64,000 bases of DNA from Bog-473 sp963711065 (GTDB taxonomy: Bacteria > Actinomycetota > Acidimicrobiia > Acidimicrobiales > RAAP-2): NCBI GenBank assembly GCA_963711065.1, contig CAVQCO010000002.1:558001-622000 (forward strand), in the 5' to 3' direction. Positions within the stretch are counted from its first letter, which is position 1; every line of letters starts with the position of its first letter. The notes below the pieces were generated by a model, which worked only from the letters and a program-made list of their open reading frames with translations, was not told the origin of the DNA and made no database searches. Both the position numbers and the translations under genes were made by a program. Of the stretch, positions 18,646 to 27,579 are shown piece after piece.

Positions 18646-19665
18646 CTACTTTCCGACGGCGACCGTCGCGGTGATGTCCTTGTGCCCACTGCCGGGGCCG
18701 TCGTGCGTGCTGATGGACGTCACGGTGAGGTCGCCGCCGGTGAGCACATGGTCGATGCGTATGAACGGGGGAAGCACAGGCAGGCGCTGCGTCCAGGTGA
18801 AGTCGAAGGGTTGACCCCGTGCCGCGGCGGCATCCGTCAGGCCCGTCGCCAGAATCGCCCTGAACCCGCGGTTTCCCCAGGAGGCATTGAAGTCGCCCAC
18901 CATGAGCAGGGGCCGAGGATGGAACCTCTCGAGTTGTGCGTGCACGCCGTCCAGCTCGAGGTTCCAGTTGTTCCAGTCGGGATTGACCGGCGCGGTCGTG
19001 TGCACGACCCAGAGCGGCACGGTTCGTCCGCGAAACGAGAGGCTGAAGCGGATCATGTAGGCGAGGCCGTACACGGAGGACACCGTCGCGTGGCCGAGTG
19101 GATAGCGACTGGCAACGATGAACCCCCTCGATCCCGTGTCGGAGATCGTGAACCTGTAGGGCAGGTGGTCGAACACGCCGGAGGCCAGGAACTGGTCGTA
19201 GTCCCATGAATGTGTCTCTTCGAGCGTGACGACATCGGGCCGGACGCTTCGCAACTGCTCGATGTAGCCCGCCATGGAGTAATTGTCCTGCTGCACGTTC
19301 GCGTCGAAGAGGTGGATCGTGGGCTCGGTCCGAACGGCCGCCGGAAGAGAGGAATAGGCCATGACCTCCGGGGCCACGTAGATCACCTGCGCGACGCACA
19401 GCAGTGCGGCGGCCCCGGCCATCCACCACTTCCTTCCGACGAGTGCGCCCACGAGGACGAGCCATGCCGGCAGGAACAGGACCTCGGTGGCGGCATCCAC
19501 GTCTGCGAACAAGCGCCACTGGTCCCACGCGACGGCCCGAGCCAGGACGACCAGCGCCAAGACCGCGACGATGATCCACCCGGCGCCCTGGAGCGTCACG
19601 CTGACGAGCCGCCTCCATTCGACGTCACCGGGCAACTCGCCGGGTGCCTCGTCGGGTTGCGACAC
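18646..19665 (-). CDS. Membrane-anchored endonuclease/exonuclease/phosphatase family protein
   Basis: The 339-residue protein has three N-terminal membrane helices (about residues 25-45, 58-78 and 84-104). An extracytoplasmic EEP fold follows: FDANVQQDN, LEETHSWDYDQF (metal glutamate), the VHTTAPVNPDWNNW strand with its histidine, MVGDFNASWGN (GDFN motif) and a final GPGSGHKDI with the catalytic SDH-like histidine. EEP enzymes hydrolyse phosphodiesters of DNA, lipids or nucleotides. The orientation puts the active site outside, so a phospholipid or extracellular DNA substrate is possible. Its stop codon abuts the GH16 remnant, marking a recombination junction. Confidence 0.8.
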   Translation of the reverse strand: MSQPDEAPGELPGDVEWRRLVSVTLQGAGWIIVAVLALVVLARAVAWDQWRLFADVDAATEVLFLPAWLVLVGALVGRKWWMAGAAALLCVAQVIYVAPEVMAYSSLPAAVRTEPTIHLFDANVQQDNYSMAGYIEQLRSVRPDVVTLEETHSWDYDQFLASGVFDHLPYRFTISDTGSRGFIVASRYPLGHATVSSVYGLAYMIRFSLSFRGRTVPLWVVHTTAPVNPDWNNWNLELDGVHAQLERFHPRPLLMVGDFNASWGNRGFRAILATGLTDAAAARGQPFDFTWTQRLPVLPPFIRIDHVLTGGDLTVTSISTHDGPGSGHKDITATVAVGK

Positions 19666-19850
19666 CTGCGGAGACTAGTGGGAGCACCCGGGACCGCATC
19701 GGCAGGTGGCCACCGAAGTCCCTGCCCGTGCTGCCGGCCACCGGGCCGCAGCTCGGGCGCGGAGCCCGACGACCTCCCGGCCGGTATGACAAGCTTCCGC
19801 TGCATCGGGGACCCCGGGGAGGCAGAGCGCACCATCATGAGCGCACCATC

Positions 19851-19973
19851 GTGAAGGGACGAGGGACCCGCGTCGCTCGGCTGTGGGGGAGATCACTCCT
19901 CGCGCTCGGCGCGGCATCGGTGGTGGTCGCCGGCGGGCTGCAGACCTGGAAGCCCCTGCCGACGGGCCGATGA
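19851..19973 (+). CDS. Tiny 40-residue membrane ORF coupled to the dioxygenase gene
   Basis: A GTG at 19851 opens a frame with basic residues (VKGRGTRVARLWGR), a hydrophobic stretch (SLLALGAASVVVAGGL) and a short tail. It ends at 19973, overlapping the ATG of the dioxygenase gene by four bases (ATGA). The positive-inside N-terminus fits a single-span membrane peptide or uncleaved signal. It could also be a leader ORF that controls translation of the next gene. No family is recognised. Confidence 0.4.
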   Translation: MKGRGTRVARLWGRSLLALGAASVVVAGGLQTWKPLPTGR

Positions 19974-20884
19974 CGCGCGTGGTGCTCGACGCGGACCAGG
20001 CCCAATGGGAGGAGGACGGCTGGTGCCTGCTGCAGGGGCTTTTCCCCGCCGAGGCCGTGGCGGCCGCCCAGGCCGCGTTGCCGGCGCTGTTCCCGACTGC
20101 AGAGGAATTCGCGGCGGACACGGACCCGGGGCGGAACCAGCCCTTTCGCGTCGACTCGCACGCGGTGATGCCGCGCTTTCCCTTCGACGACAGCGCGCTC
20201 AACGACCTCGTCGTGCACGATCGCATGATCGACCTGGCGGAGCGGTTGCTCGGCGTCGCAGACCTCCGGCTCTACCAGGCCATGGTGAGCGCCAAGTACG
20301 CTGGCGCGGCACCAAGTGACGAGCAACTCCTTCACGCCGACTTCGGCAACCACACCTTGGTGGTGCCCCGTCACGAGCCCGGCTACCAGCAGCTCGAGAC
20401 GTTCGTCTACCTGAGCGATGTCACCCCCGAGACGGCCGCCACCAGGATGGTGTCGCGCCGCCTGAGCGCAGGCATTCCGGTGGAGCGGACCTACCTACAC
20501 CCGGTCGAGTACGCCGACCTTTACGCAGCGGAGGTCCCGGCGTCGGGCCCCGCCGGCTCCGTCCTGGCCTACCGCCCCGACGTCTACCACCGCGGCGTGC
20601 GCCTGAGCGCACCCGGGGCCGCGCGCTTCATGCTGCACGTCTCCTACAAGCCCGCCGGCACCGACTGGCTGGGCTCCTTCGGATTGCCCAATGCCGGTGA
20701 GGACATGGCGTGGCACCGTTTCGTGCCGCTGGCCACCGAGCGTCAGCTGACCGTGCTGGGCTTCCCGGCCCCGGGCCATCCGTACTGGACGGAGCAGACG
20801 CTGGCTGGGGTGGCCGCCCGCTACCCGCTGCTCGACCTCTCACCCTGGCGGGATGCCCTCCCCGGTGCGGCGTCGCCGGCGTGA
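19970..20884 (+). CDS. Phytanoyl-CoA dioxygenase-like Fe(II)/2OG oxygenase
   Basis: The 304-residue protein starts at ATG 19970. The metal pair HxD appears in LLHADFGNH, and a later YHRGVRLS supplies the distal histidine and the 2-oxoglutarate-binding arginine. The N-terminal WEEDGWCLLQGLF is typical of PhyH proteins. It would hydroxylate a small molecule or lipid; the substrate is not evident. Its 3' end overlaps the convergent GT2 gene by 64 bases. Confidence 0.82.
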   Translation: MTRVVLDADQAQWEEDGWCLLQGLFPAEAVAAAQAALPALFPTAEEFAADTDPGRNQPFRVDSHAVMPRFPFDDSALNDLVVHDRMIDLAERLLGVADLRLYQAMVSAKYAGAAPSDEQLLHADFGNHTLVVPRHEPGYQQLETFVYLSDVTPETAATRMVSRRLSAGIPVERTYLHPVEYADLYAAEVPASGPAGSVLAYRPDVYHRGVRLSAPGAARFMLHVSYKPAGTDWLGSFGLPNAGEDMAWHRFVPLATERQLTVLGFPAPGHPYWTEQTLAGVAARYPLLDLSPWRDALPGAASPA

Positions 20885-21888
20885 CCCTCTGGACGAGCCC
20901 GGTTAGCCGTGTGGTGTCGGTGATCGTTGTACATGTGCAGCCTGGTGTCCAAGCCTGAGTCGTACCCTGCAACCACCGACTCGACATCGAGCCCAATGGG
21001 AACGCCCGCCGTTACGTCGATGCTGGCCGGAATGCGCGGCTTGCTTGCCCGCTTGGCCAACCACCGTGTCAGGTGTCCGTAGCACTCACGTCGCTCGACC
21101 GATGTCAGGGGAGCGCGGTGGATTGCCGTCACGTAACCCCAGAGGTACTCCCCGTACAAGCGGGCCACCGGGTGCCGCAATCGGCTCGCACGCCGCGGGT
21201 CCATGTTGGCGCAGCGGGCGCGCATCGACGTGCATGATCGCTCGGCTTGCTGGGGGTGGTCACGGCGGAAGTAGAGCCAGTCCGGCACGTGGACGAACCG
21301 ACCGTACAGGCTGAGCGCGGCAACCACCGGATTTTCTGCATGGTGATAGCTGTCCTGCGGCAAAATTCGTCGGAGGATGCTCGTGCGGATCACGGCGTAG
21401 ATATCGTCGCCGCCGCTCCCGAAGAGGATGCTCCGAAAGCGCTCGGGAGCCCTTCCCGCATCCGTTGCGAGCGGGTACTCCGGTGCGGCGAAGACAGCGT
21501 CCGTTTCGTCGATGTTGGCCGTCCAGGAGTGCGCGAGCACAGCGTCGGGGTGCTCGTCGAGCGCGTCCACACAACGCTCAAGAAGCTCTCGAGCGTAGAG
21601 GTCGTCGTAGGACGCCCACTTGAAGAGCTCCCCTCGGGCTGCCTCGACGACGAAGTTGTGGTTTGGCGACGAGCCGATGTTATGAGGTTGGCGGCGGTAG
21701 CGAATCCTTGCGTCCTGGCTCTCGTAGTCCCGACAGATCTCGGAGGTGTCATCGGTAGACGCGTTGTCCGAGATGATCAGCTCGAAGTCCTCGTAGCTCT
21801 GCCCGAGAAGGGCATTGAGGGACTTGGCCAGGTAGCGGTCACCGTTGTAGACGGGGAGCCCGATGCTCAGCCGAGGCGCTGCGGTCAT
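20821..21888 (-). CDS. Glycosyltransferase family 2 (GT-A)
   Basis: The 355-residue protein starts at ATG 21888 (MTAAPRLSIGLPVYNGDRYL). It has the donor-binding ISDNASTDDTSEICRDY strand and FKWASYDDLYARELLERC, a DD metal site. It is the last gene of the minus-strand sugar module and is separated from the RmlC-like gene by 280 bases with no visible gene. It probably transfers the rare sugar made by the upstream genes. Confidence 0.87.
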   Translation of the reverse strand: MTAAPRLSIGLPVYNGDRYLAKSLNALLGQSYEDFELIISDNASTDDTSEICRDYESQDARIRYRRQPHNIGSSPNHNFVVEAARGELFKWASYDDLYARELLERCVDALDEHPDAVLAHSWTANIDETDAVFAAPEYPLATDAGRAPERFRSILFGSGGDDIYAVIRTSILRRILPQDSYHHAENPVVAALSLYGRFVHVPDWLYFRRDHPQQAERSCTSMRARCANMDPRRASRLRHPVARLYGEYLWGYVTAIHRAPLTSVERRECYGHLTRWLAKRASKPRIPASIDVTAGVPIGLDVESVVAGYDSGLDTRLHMYNDHRHHTANRARPEGHAGDAAPGRASRQGERSSSG

Positions 21889-22168
21889 CGGGCCCGCGTT
21901 CCCATGCGCCACTCATGCGCCCGGACGCCGCGAGCGGCGCTGACATCCGTCGCGTCTACCTGGTATGGCGCCCCCACGACGGAGATGGACGCACGCTGAC
22001 TGAGAACGGAAATGGTCATATTTGGGTTTGGCAGTCGAGGATCGGACGCTGGACGGGCACAACGTGTAGGAGCTACGTCGGCCGAACGGTGATACGCGGA
22101 CGCCGGTCCAAGGTGGGACTGTTGGTGCCCTGGATCAATCGGTCATGGGTCCGGACGAGTCCAAACGG

Positions 22169-22717
22169 TCACCGCAGAGCCTCGAGGGCGTCTTCCAGGG
22201 AGAGGGCATGTTGGTCCCGCCGGGACACGATCCCGACTGGAATAGGCCATGGAATGGCCAAGGCCGGGTCATCGAAGCGCACGGCGACGTCCTCCGACGG
22301 ATCATGAGGGCGGTCGATGCGATAGGAGACATCAGCAACGCTGGTGAGTGCTTGGAATCCATGGGCGCACCCGTTGGGGATGTACAGCGACCTTTGCTCG
22401 TGCCCCTGCAGTTCGAAGCTCTCCCAGTTCCGATAGGTAGGCGAGCTCGGGCGGAGGTCGACGATGACATCGAAGACCGCCCCATAGGAGCATCGGACCA
22501 GTTTCGTCTCCCCGAGCCCTCGCCGGACGTGGAGACCTCGCACCACCCCACGCAGAGATCGGGAGAGGCTGTCCTGAGCGAAGCCGTTGGGATCGATTCC
22601 CGCTTCGCGCGCAACTGCGGCGTCAAAGGTCCGGCAGAAGAAGCCCCGATCATCGACGACCGGTCTTGGCTCGAACAGCAGCACACCAGCGACTCGCTCG
22701 ACTTGGTGTACCTTCAT
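22169..22717 (-). CDS. RmlC-like dTDP-4-keto-sugar 3,5-epimerase
   Basis: The 182-residue cupin protein matches RmlC in length. It has DDRGFFCRTFD, the catalytic histidine H63 in VRGLHVRRG, DLRPSSPTYRNW and IPNGCAHGFQAL. The C-terminal FDDPALAIPWP is the usual WDDP segment. The enzyme epimerises C3 and/or C5 of a nucleotide-linked 4-keto-6-deoxy sugar. No rmlA, rmlB or rmlD accompanies it, so it probably serves the C-methylated sugar pathway here and not plain rhamnose. ATG 22717 is chosen over an upstream extension because it matches the family's N-terminus. Confidence 0.87.
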   Translation of the reverse strand: MKVHQVERVAGVLLFEPRPVVDDRGFFCRTFDAAVAREAGIDPNGFAQDSLSRSLRGVVRGLHVRRGLGETKLVRCSYGAVFDVIVDLRPSSPTYRNWESFELQGHEQRSLYIPNGCAHGFQALTSVADVSYRIDRPHDPSEDVAVRFDDPALAIPWPIPVGIVSRRDQHALSLEDALEALR

Positions 22718-22776
22718 CGCCGAAACTTCGCGCTCATGTTCGGTCGACCCGCCGCCGCAGGTCGGGCTTTGCAACA

Positions 22777-23439
22777 TCAGATGCTTGGTCTGGCCGAGCA
22801 CACGAAGAAGTACTCGACTGCCAGCTTGGTCGTCACGACAGGAATGGTGAGATTGAAGCCCGTGTTCATGGCTTTCGTCAGCGGCCGGACTGGTTGGGAG
22901 TGGCTCCAGTTGAGCGCAGTCGGCAGTTGTCGTTCGACGATGAACAACTGCTCGAGGCTCTCGCGAAACGCTGCCGGCTTCTGTACATTGGAGTAGGCCC
23001 AGTAAATTGATGGCCGGCGGTGGTCAAAATTCTGGTACGTGACGATGAATTTTCCGCGCGGACTGAGGATCTGCGCGATTTCGCGAAACTTGTCCTCTTG
23101 AGCCTCTCCGAGGTACTCGAACAGTCCCTGGGCGACGACGAAGTCGAAATGATGACTGTCGAATTCGATGGAGTTCTCGAGGATGTCGACTTCACGGAGA
23201 TATGGCGCAGGCTTATCGATCGAGATGTCGATCCCGAAGTACTCAATGTTCGGATTGAGCAGTTGTTTGAGTGAGGAACGGGCGCAGCCGACGTCGAGCA
23301 ACGTGCATGGGCCCGACGGTGCCATGGTGTTGATGAGCCGGGCTGACTTCTGAAGTCGAAAATGCGGAGATTCGAACTTGTGGTGCTCTTGGCCCCAGAA
23401 GTCCTTTGTCGACTGGTTGACTTCGTTCTGCGGGGTCAT
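22777..23439 (-). CDS. Class I SAM-dependent methyltransferase
   Basis: The 220-residue protein has a motif I-like LLDVGCARSSLKQLL, an acidic strand (YFGIDIS), FDFVVAQGLFEYL as the motif IV region and ILSPRGKFIVTY. It overlaps the pyruvyltransferase stop by four bases (ATGA), so they are co-translated. It probably O- or N-methylates a sugar of the glycan. It lacks the zinc and C-terminal domains of the C-methyltransferase at 29.2 kb, so the two do different jobs. Confidence 0.82.
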   Translation of the reverse strand: MTPQNEVNQSTKDFWGQEHHKFESPHFRLQKSARLINTMAPSGPCTLLDVGCARSSLKQLLNPNIEYFGIDISIDKPAPYLREVDILENSIEFDSHHFDFVVAQGLFEYLGEAQEDKFREIAQILSPRGKFIVTYQNFDHRRPSIYWAYSNVQKPAAFRESLEQLFIVERQLPTALNWSHSQPVRPLTKAMNTGFNLTIPVVTTKLAVEYFFVCSARPSI

Positions 23440-24758
23440 GTCCCCACGCTCTGCTCCGCCGAGCGCTGGTGCTGAGCGCTTCCACGCGCTATGGAGTTGC
23501 TGGTATGTGATCCATTACCGCCGACGTCGAGGAGCCCGGTCAGATCCTCGAATTGTCGTTCGAGCACCTGTTGCTTGAGCTGCCGGTGTATCTCGATCGT
23601 CGCCTGCAACTCGCTGGACCGGCTCTGCAGCTCAGTGAAGCGCTCGATGAGTTGCGGCGCGCTGATCGAGCGAGCCGAAAGAGCGAACTCAGGTACGCCC
23701 ATGTCGGCCATGAGGGCTTCGTGCTTCAACGAGTACCCAACTGAGATGGTCGGCTTGGAGAGCCGCAGGCCTGAAACGACATTGTGATAGCGGGCTCCTA
23801 CCACCGAGCCGACTGGTTCGATCTCCCCCAAGAGTTCACCCAGCGACGATACGGGATTCGCCACGACCTGTCCGGACGGAAGGCCGGGTCGGAGCGTCAG
23901 GACGTCTGCGATGACGGAGGCGATGACGTCGTCGTCCTTCGAATCATCCCCCGAAAGCAGTCGAACGCCGTAACCGTGATCCACCAACCAGCAGATGAAC
24001 TGCGTCATCGCGTCGATGTAACGCTTGTGAATGCGCTGGCCGTCGCGACGATCGTCGCTGCCTCCGAAGAAGGACATGATGCCGACGCCCACCAGCCGTG
24101 GATCGCCGACCGTCGACGGAGGTGCCGGCAACGAGAAGACGAGGTCGGTGTAGACGGGGTCGTGTTTTGCGAAGGTTCCCGACTGCTGCATGACATCCCA
24201 GGAGACCCTGTCACGATAGGAGCGGTAGTGGGCGAGGTGCGCGGCGCCGTTTCGCAACCATCGAGTCGGACGTTGCATGATCTTGGTGGCCCCGACGGAC
24301 AGCAGCGCGACCTTGGTACCCGCGACCCTGCCGGACGCGCAAAGCAAGAACATCGAATACGGCACGCCCGTTGCCCGCAGAGGAAGTGAGTTCTCGAGTA
24401 CTCCGGCGCCTGCGACCACCACGAGATCGTGTCGTCGCACCCACGAGAACGTCCGCCAGGCATCCATGCCCTTGCCCAGTGCCCAGACAATCCTGGCTCT
24501 CAGCCCACCGGTACGACCCGCGTGGGTTGTGGACCAATACAGGGGGATGGCAGGGATGCCGTATTGACTGCTCAGTCGCTCCGGCCCCATGCACATCGCG
24601 TCGACGACGGCTTCGGGATGGTCTGTTCGGAGACGTGTGAGGACAGCTTCGAACGACCCGTCGTTGCCGAGATTGCCGGAGCCCAACAGTCCGAAGAAGC
24701 CCACTTTGGGCCCACGAGGGCTGGTATCTCGAGGGTCGAGAGTGGCGCGCATGCTCAT
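23436..24758 (-). CDS. Polysaccharide pyruvyltransferase family protein
   Basis: The 440-residue protein begins GFFGLLGSGNLGNDGSFEAV, the opening of PF04230. It contains LVVVAGAGVLENS, VGVGIMSFFGG and the late GARYHNVVSGLRLSKPTISVGYSLKHEALM histidine region typical of the family. These enzymes attach pyruvate ketals from phosphoenolpyruvate to sugars, adding negative charge. Some relatives are glycosyltransferases, so the assignment is at family level. ATG 24758 lies 16 bases after the end of the small upstream gene. Confidence 0.83.
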   Translation of the reverse strand: MSMRATLDPRDTSPRGPKVGFFGLLGSGNLGNDGSFEAVLTRLRTDHPEAVVDAMCMGPERLSSQYGIPAIPLYWSTTHAGRTGGLRARIVWALGKGMDAWRTFSWVRRHDLVVVAGAGVLENSLPLRATGVPYSMFLLCASGRVAGTKVALLSVGATKIMQRPTRWLRNGAAHLAHYRSYRDRVSWDVMQQSGTFAKHDPVYTDLVFSLPAPPSTVGDPRLVGVGIMSFFGGSDDRRDGQRIHKRYIDAMTQFICWLVDHGYGVRLLSGDDSKDDDVIASVIADVLTLRPGLPSGQVVANPVSSLGELLGEIEPVGSVVGARYHNVVSGLRLSKPTISVGYSLKHEALMADMGVPEFALSARSISAPQLIERFTELQSRSSELQATIEIHRQLKQQVLERQFEDLTGLLDVGGNGSHTSNSIARGSAQHQRSAEQSVGT

Positions 24759-24774
24759 ACGGGGCCCCGAACCC

Positions 24775-25138
24775 TCATCGCGTCAGGCCCGGGCGCAGGT
24801 TTCTTCGCAACGACCGGCGACCACCCGTCTCGGAGTTGAGCCACACAGTCCGATGGTCGAATGCTTCGATTACTGCGTCCATCCCTGTGTTGGACTCCTT
24901 CACCTCTTGTCGGGCAGCGTGGAGAGACCGCGCAAAGCGTGCATCCAGCGGTCCAACTGCGCGACCGGCGAGTTGCGCCGCCTTCAAGAGAGCGCGAAGG
25001 GGTGCTGCTGATACAGCGTGGCGGGAGAGGACACGACCACTGACCAGCCGATCCACGGAGCCGTCACTGGTCGCTCGGGCGGACTCTCCGGGCGGGAACG
25101 GCGGCCAACATATCGATCACTGCGTTCCGGTCTCGCAT
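24775..25138 (-). CDS. Small hypothetical protein, apparently frameshifted
   Basis: ATG 25138, preceded by GAGAGAA, opens MRDRNAVIDMLAAV, which soon stops. One base away, a second frame continues PPGESARATSDGSVDRLV through ARQEVKESNTGMDAVIEAF and FDHRTVWLNSE to 24775. Removing one base near 25090-25105 joins them into a protein of about 120 residues, predicted alpha-helical. The position between epimerase and pyruvyltransferase genes with short spacers suggests it belongs to the operon. I do not recognise the family. It could be a truncated N-terminal part of a methyltransferase. Confidence 0.4.
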
Positions 25139-25173
25139 GGGAGTTCTCTCGGTCGTGCGGCTTTGGGATTCGC

Positions 25174-26229
25174 TCAGGAGTCGGAGGCGGTCAGTACTCC
25201 GCTCGGCTGGAGACGCAGCATGTCGTCGATGACACCCGCCGAGAGCAACTCCTGAATCCGCCGAAGTCGAACAAAGCTCGACGACACGAAATCGTCATGG
25301 CTGAAGTTGTAGTCGGTGTAGGCCTGGACGAGCTCGTTCACCCCTGCGGGCACGCTCCAGCGAAGGTTCAGATCCGGGAAGACCGCAGTTAGCTTCGAGA
25401 AGTCCACGCGGTAGTCGCGCAGGTCCGGCCCGGCCTCGGTGGCAAAGGTCACCCTCGATCCGGGGACCGCCTCACGGACGAGCTCGGCAATATCGCGGAC
25501 TTGCACATTATCCTCGGCGCGACCCACGTTGAAGGCCTCGTCGTGCACCAACTCGCGCGGTGCCTCGAGCATGGCGAGGAAAGAGCGACAAATGTCCTCG
25601 ACGTGTACCAGTGGCCTCCAGGGCGACCCATCGCTCTGGAGGCATACCTCACCGGTCGTCATGGCAACGGCAGTCAAGTTGTTCACGACGATGTCGAGAC
25701 GCAACCGTGGCGAGAAACCATACGCAGTGGCATTGCGCAGGTAGGTCGGGCTGAACGAATCGTCGGCAAGCCGAGAGAGCTCTCGCTCGGCTTGGGCCTT
25801 GGTCTCGCCGTAGGGCGTGACGGGGGACAGTTCTGCTTCCTCGGTGACGGCTTGCGAACCAGCCGAACCGTAGAGGCTGCATGAGGACGCGAACAGGAAT
25901 CGCTCGACTTCGGCCTTCTTGGCAGCCTGAGCGAGCCGCAGGGTCCCGTCGAGATTGATGGAATAGGTCGCAGCAGGATTCAGGTGGCCGACCGGGTCGT
26001 TGGACAACGCAGCTAGGCAGATGACTGCGTCGTAGCCGGAACAGTGCCGAGGCTCGACATCCCTGAGGTCGAGTCTCGCGCGGGAACTGGTGTCCTCTGG
26101 TCCCGGACCGAGGTCGCAACCCTCGTAGAGTCCGAGGTCGAGACCATCCACGTTGTGTCCCGCCGCACGCAAGAACGGGACCAGAACCGCTCCTATGTAG
26201 CCACGATCACCTGCCACGAGGACCTTCAT
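25174..26229 (-). CDS. NAD-dependent epimerase/dehydratase (extended SDR)
   Basis: The 351-residue protein starts at ATG 26229 with MKVLVAGDRGYIG, the NAD-binding GxxGxxG loop. It has LAALSNDPVGHLNP, FASSCSLYGSAG and the catalytic YGETK, then WRPLVHVEDICR near the substrate site. The length and motifs fit enzymes acting on nucleotide-linked hexoses. Adjacent cytidylyltransferase and C-methyltransferase genes suggest it reduces or epimerises a keto-sugar late in that pathway. The 390-base gap upstream probably holds its promoter. Confidence 0.87.
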   Translation of the reverse strand: MKVLVAGDRGYIGAVLVPFLRAAGHNVDGLDLGLYEGCDLGPGPEDTSSRARLDLRDVEPRHCSGYDAVICLAALSNDPVGHLNPAATYSINLDGTLRLAQAAKKAEVERFLFASSCSLYGSAGSQAVTEEAELSPVTPYGETKAQAERELSRLADDSFSPTYLRNATAYGFSPRLRLDIVVNNLTAVAMTTGEVCLQSDGSPWRPLVHVEDICRSFLAMLEAPRELVHDEAFNVGRAEDNVQVRDIAELVREAVPGSRVTFATEAGPDLRDYRVDFSKLTAVFPDLNLRWSVPAGVNELVQAYTDYNFSHDDFVSSSFVRLRRIQELLSAGVIDDMLRLQPSGVLTASDS

Positions 26230-26619
26230 TGCCACCCCTACGTTCTGGAGTTCGGATGAGCTGCAACGCAGCCCGTTGACCGTTGGAGCGGGCCGATCCG
26301 CCGCTGATACCGCGTGACCGAATCCCGGCGGGCAGGTCCCACTCGCGAGATTGGTTGGCGATGCGCACGGGTCGGCCTCGAGGTGACGAGCCACCCTCAT
26401 CCTGGACAGGTTTGTGCGCTTTCCCCCGGCCCCGGCCCGAGAAGCGCCCCGGGTCCCTGGTTTGTCGTTCTACCAGTAATGAGTGGAAGTTAATTGTGCA
26501 TTTGTTGTGATCGAAGCGATAACCAGGTTGAACACCACTCGGGTGATCTCGACGAGCCAAACGGGCGGAGCAGGTCCTTGCCGGGACGTGGACTTGTCCG
26601 AGTTAGGTCGTTGCTTACG
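26230..26619. other. 390-base gap in the sugar module
   Basis: No supported gene. An AT-richer stretch at about 26470-26530 reads toward the epimerase gene on the minus strand and is the likely promoter region. A weak TTCGAT/TAACTT pair with a 17-base spacer can be drawn on that strand. GC-rich inverted sequences nearer the oxygenase end might be a terminator, but none is perfect. Confidence 0.35.
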
Positions 26620-27579
26620 TCACGCCCCGCTCGCGGTTGGCACGCCTGCTTGTGAGCTCTCCAACTCCTCCATGAACGGCGGAGTGAAGACCAGCGTGGA
26701 TCCGGGGGGAGGAGTTCCGAACAGTCGGGTGACCGAATCCTCATCAAAGGGAGCGTTGTCAGCGACTCTGCGGAAATCGCGAATGGACGTGCCTGTGCAG
26801 TGGACGTCGACGGTCGGTGCACCATGGCCGGCATTCAGGTCGGCAACATCGACTGTGCGAAAGTCGACGCTGAAGCGGGCACCTCCCGACGTGTTCGGGA
26901 TGGAGGCGTGCAGCTGCGTTCCCGAGAACAGCATGGCGGCCCCGGGTGGCGGAACCACGATGAGGCTGTTCCGCGGAGTGTGGTTCAGCGCCGCTGGCCG
27001 TGCCTGCTGTTCCCCCGAGGTTTGCGAAGCGGTGTTCAAACGAGCAGTGTTGATCTGGTAGTAGTCGAACTCAGCGGAGCTGTTCGTGACGGATTGGTCG
27101 AACTTCTCAAGATCGAATCGCATGGCATTGTCCTCGCGTACGTTGAGCACGGGCAACCACCAGTTGATTTGTTGCGCCGGTGCGCTGTACCAGACGTCGC
27201 GGTGCCACGGGAAGGCGTATGCGATACCAGTCGTCAAGTGGCCCACGGGAAAAGACGTGCGAGGCTTCGGAACGTCGTAGTGAGTCCCCTGTGCGGAGAA
27301 GCCTGCCTCGCGGATCACGTTGCAGACGAGGTCCTTCGACCTGGGAGCATGGATGAAACGAGGCTTCCACGAGCCCAGCAGGCTCGCCATCTCAGTCTTG
27401 TCGATGTGCTGGTGGGCACGCTCCGGGTCGAAGGGTCGGAAGAGATCGACAAGCTGCTCACGCGTGTAATCGACGAGATCTGCGACCGAGCGCAGATTCG
27501 TGAGAATCACGATGTCTCCATCGTAGATGTGCTGTCGCAGGAGCGGAGCCGGTAGTTCGGGGTCGACGAACACGGTCAT
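26620..27579 (-). CDS. Phytanoyl-CoA dioxygenase-like Fe(II)/2OG oxygenase
   Basis: The 319-residue protein from ATG 27579 contains FPWHRDVWYSAP, an HxD metal pair, and GTQLHASIPNTSGGARFSVDF, which supplies the distal histidine and a 2OG-binding arginine. Its start overlaps the PIG-L stop by four bases (ATGA), so both are made together. A role in hydroxylating the nucleotide sugar or glycan is inferred from its place in the sugar operon. It is the third Fe/2OG-type enzyme in the window. Confidence 0.78.
   Translation of the reverse strand: MTVFVDPELPAPLLRQHIYDGDIVILTNLRSVADLVDYTREQLVDLFRPFDPERAHQHIDKTEMASLLGSWKPRFIHAPRSKDLVCNVIREAGFSAQGTHYDVPKPRTSFPVGHLTTGIAYAFPWHRDVWYSAPAQQINWWLPVLNVREDNAMRFDLEKFDQSVTNSSAEFDYYQINTARLNTASQTSGEQQARPAALNHTPRNSLIVVPPPGAAMLFSGTQLHASIPNTSGGARFSVDFRTVDVADLNAGHGAPTVDVHCTGTSIRDFRRVADNAPFDEDSVTRLFGTPPPGSTLVFTPPFMEELESSQAGVPTASGA

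Noticed and set aside
21889..22168. Possible small gene in the 280-base gap before the last GT2 gene
   Set aside because: Frames exist, but none has a ribosome binding site or recognisable protein features.
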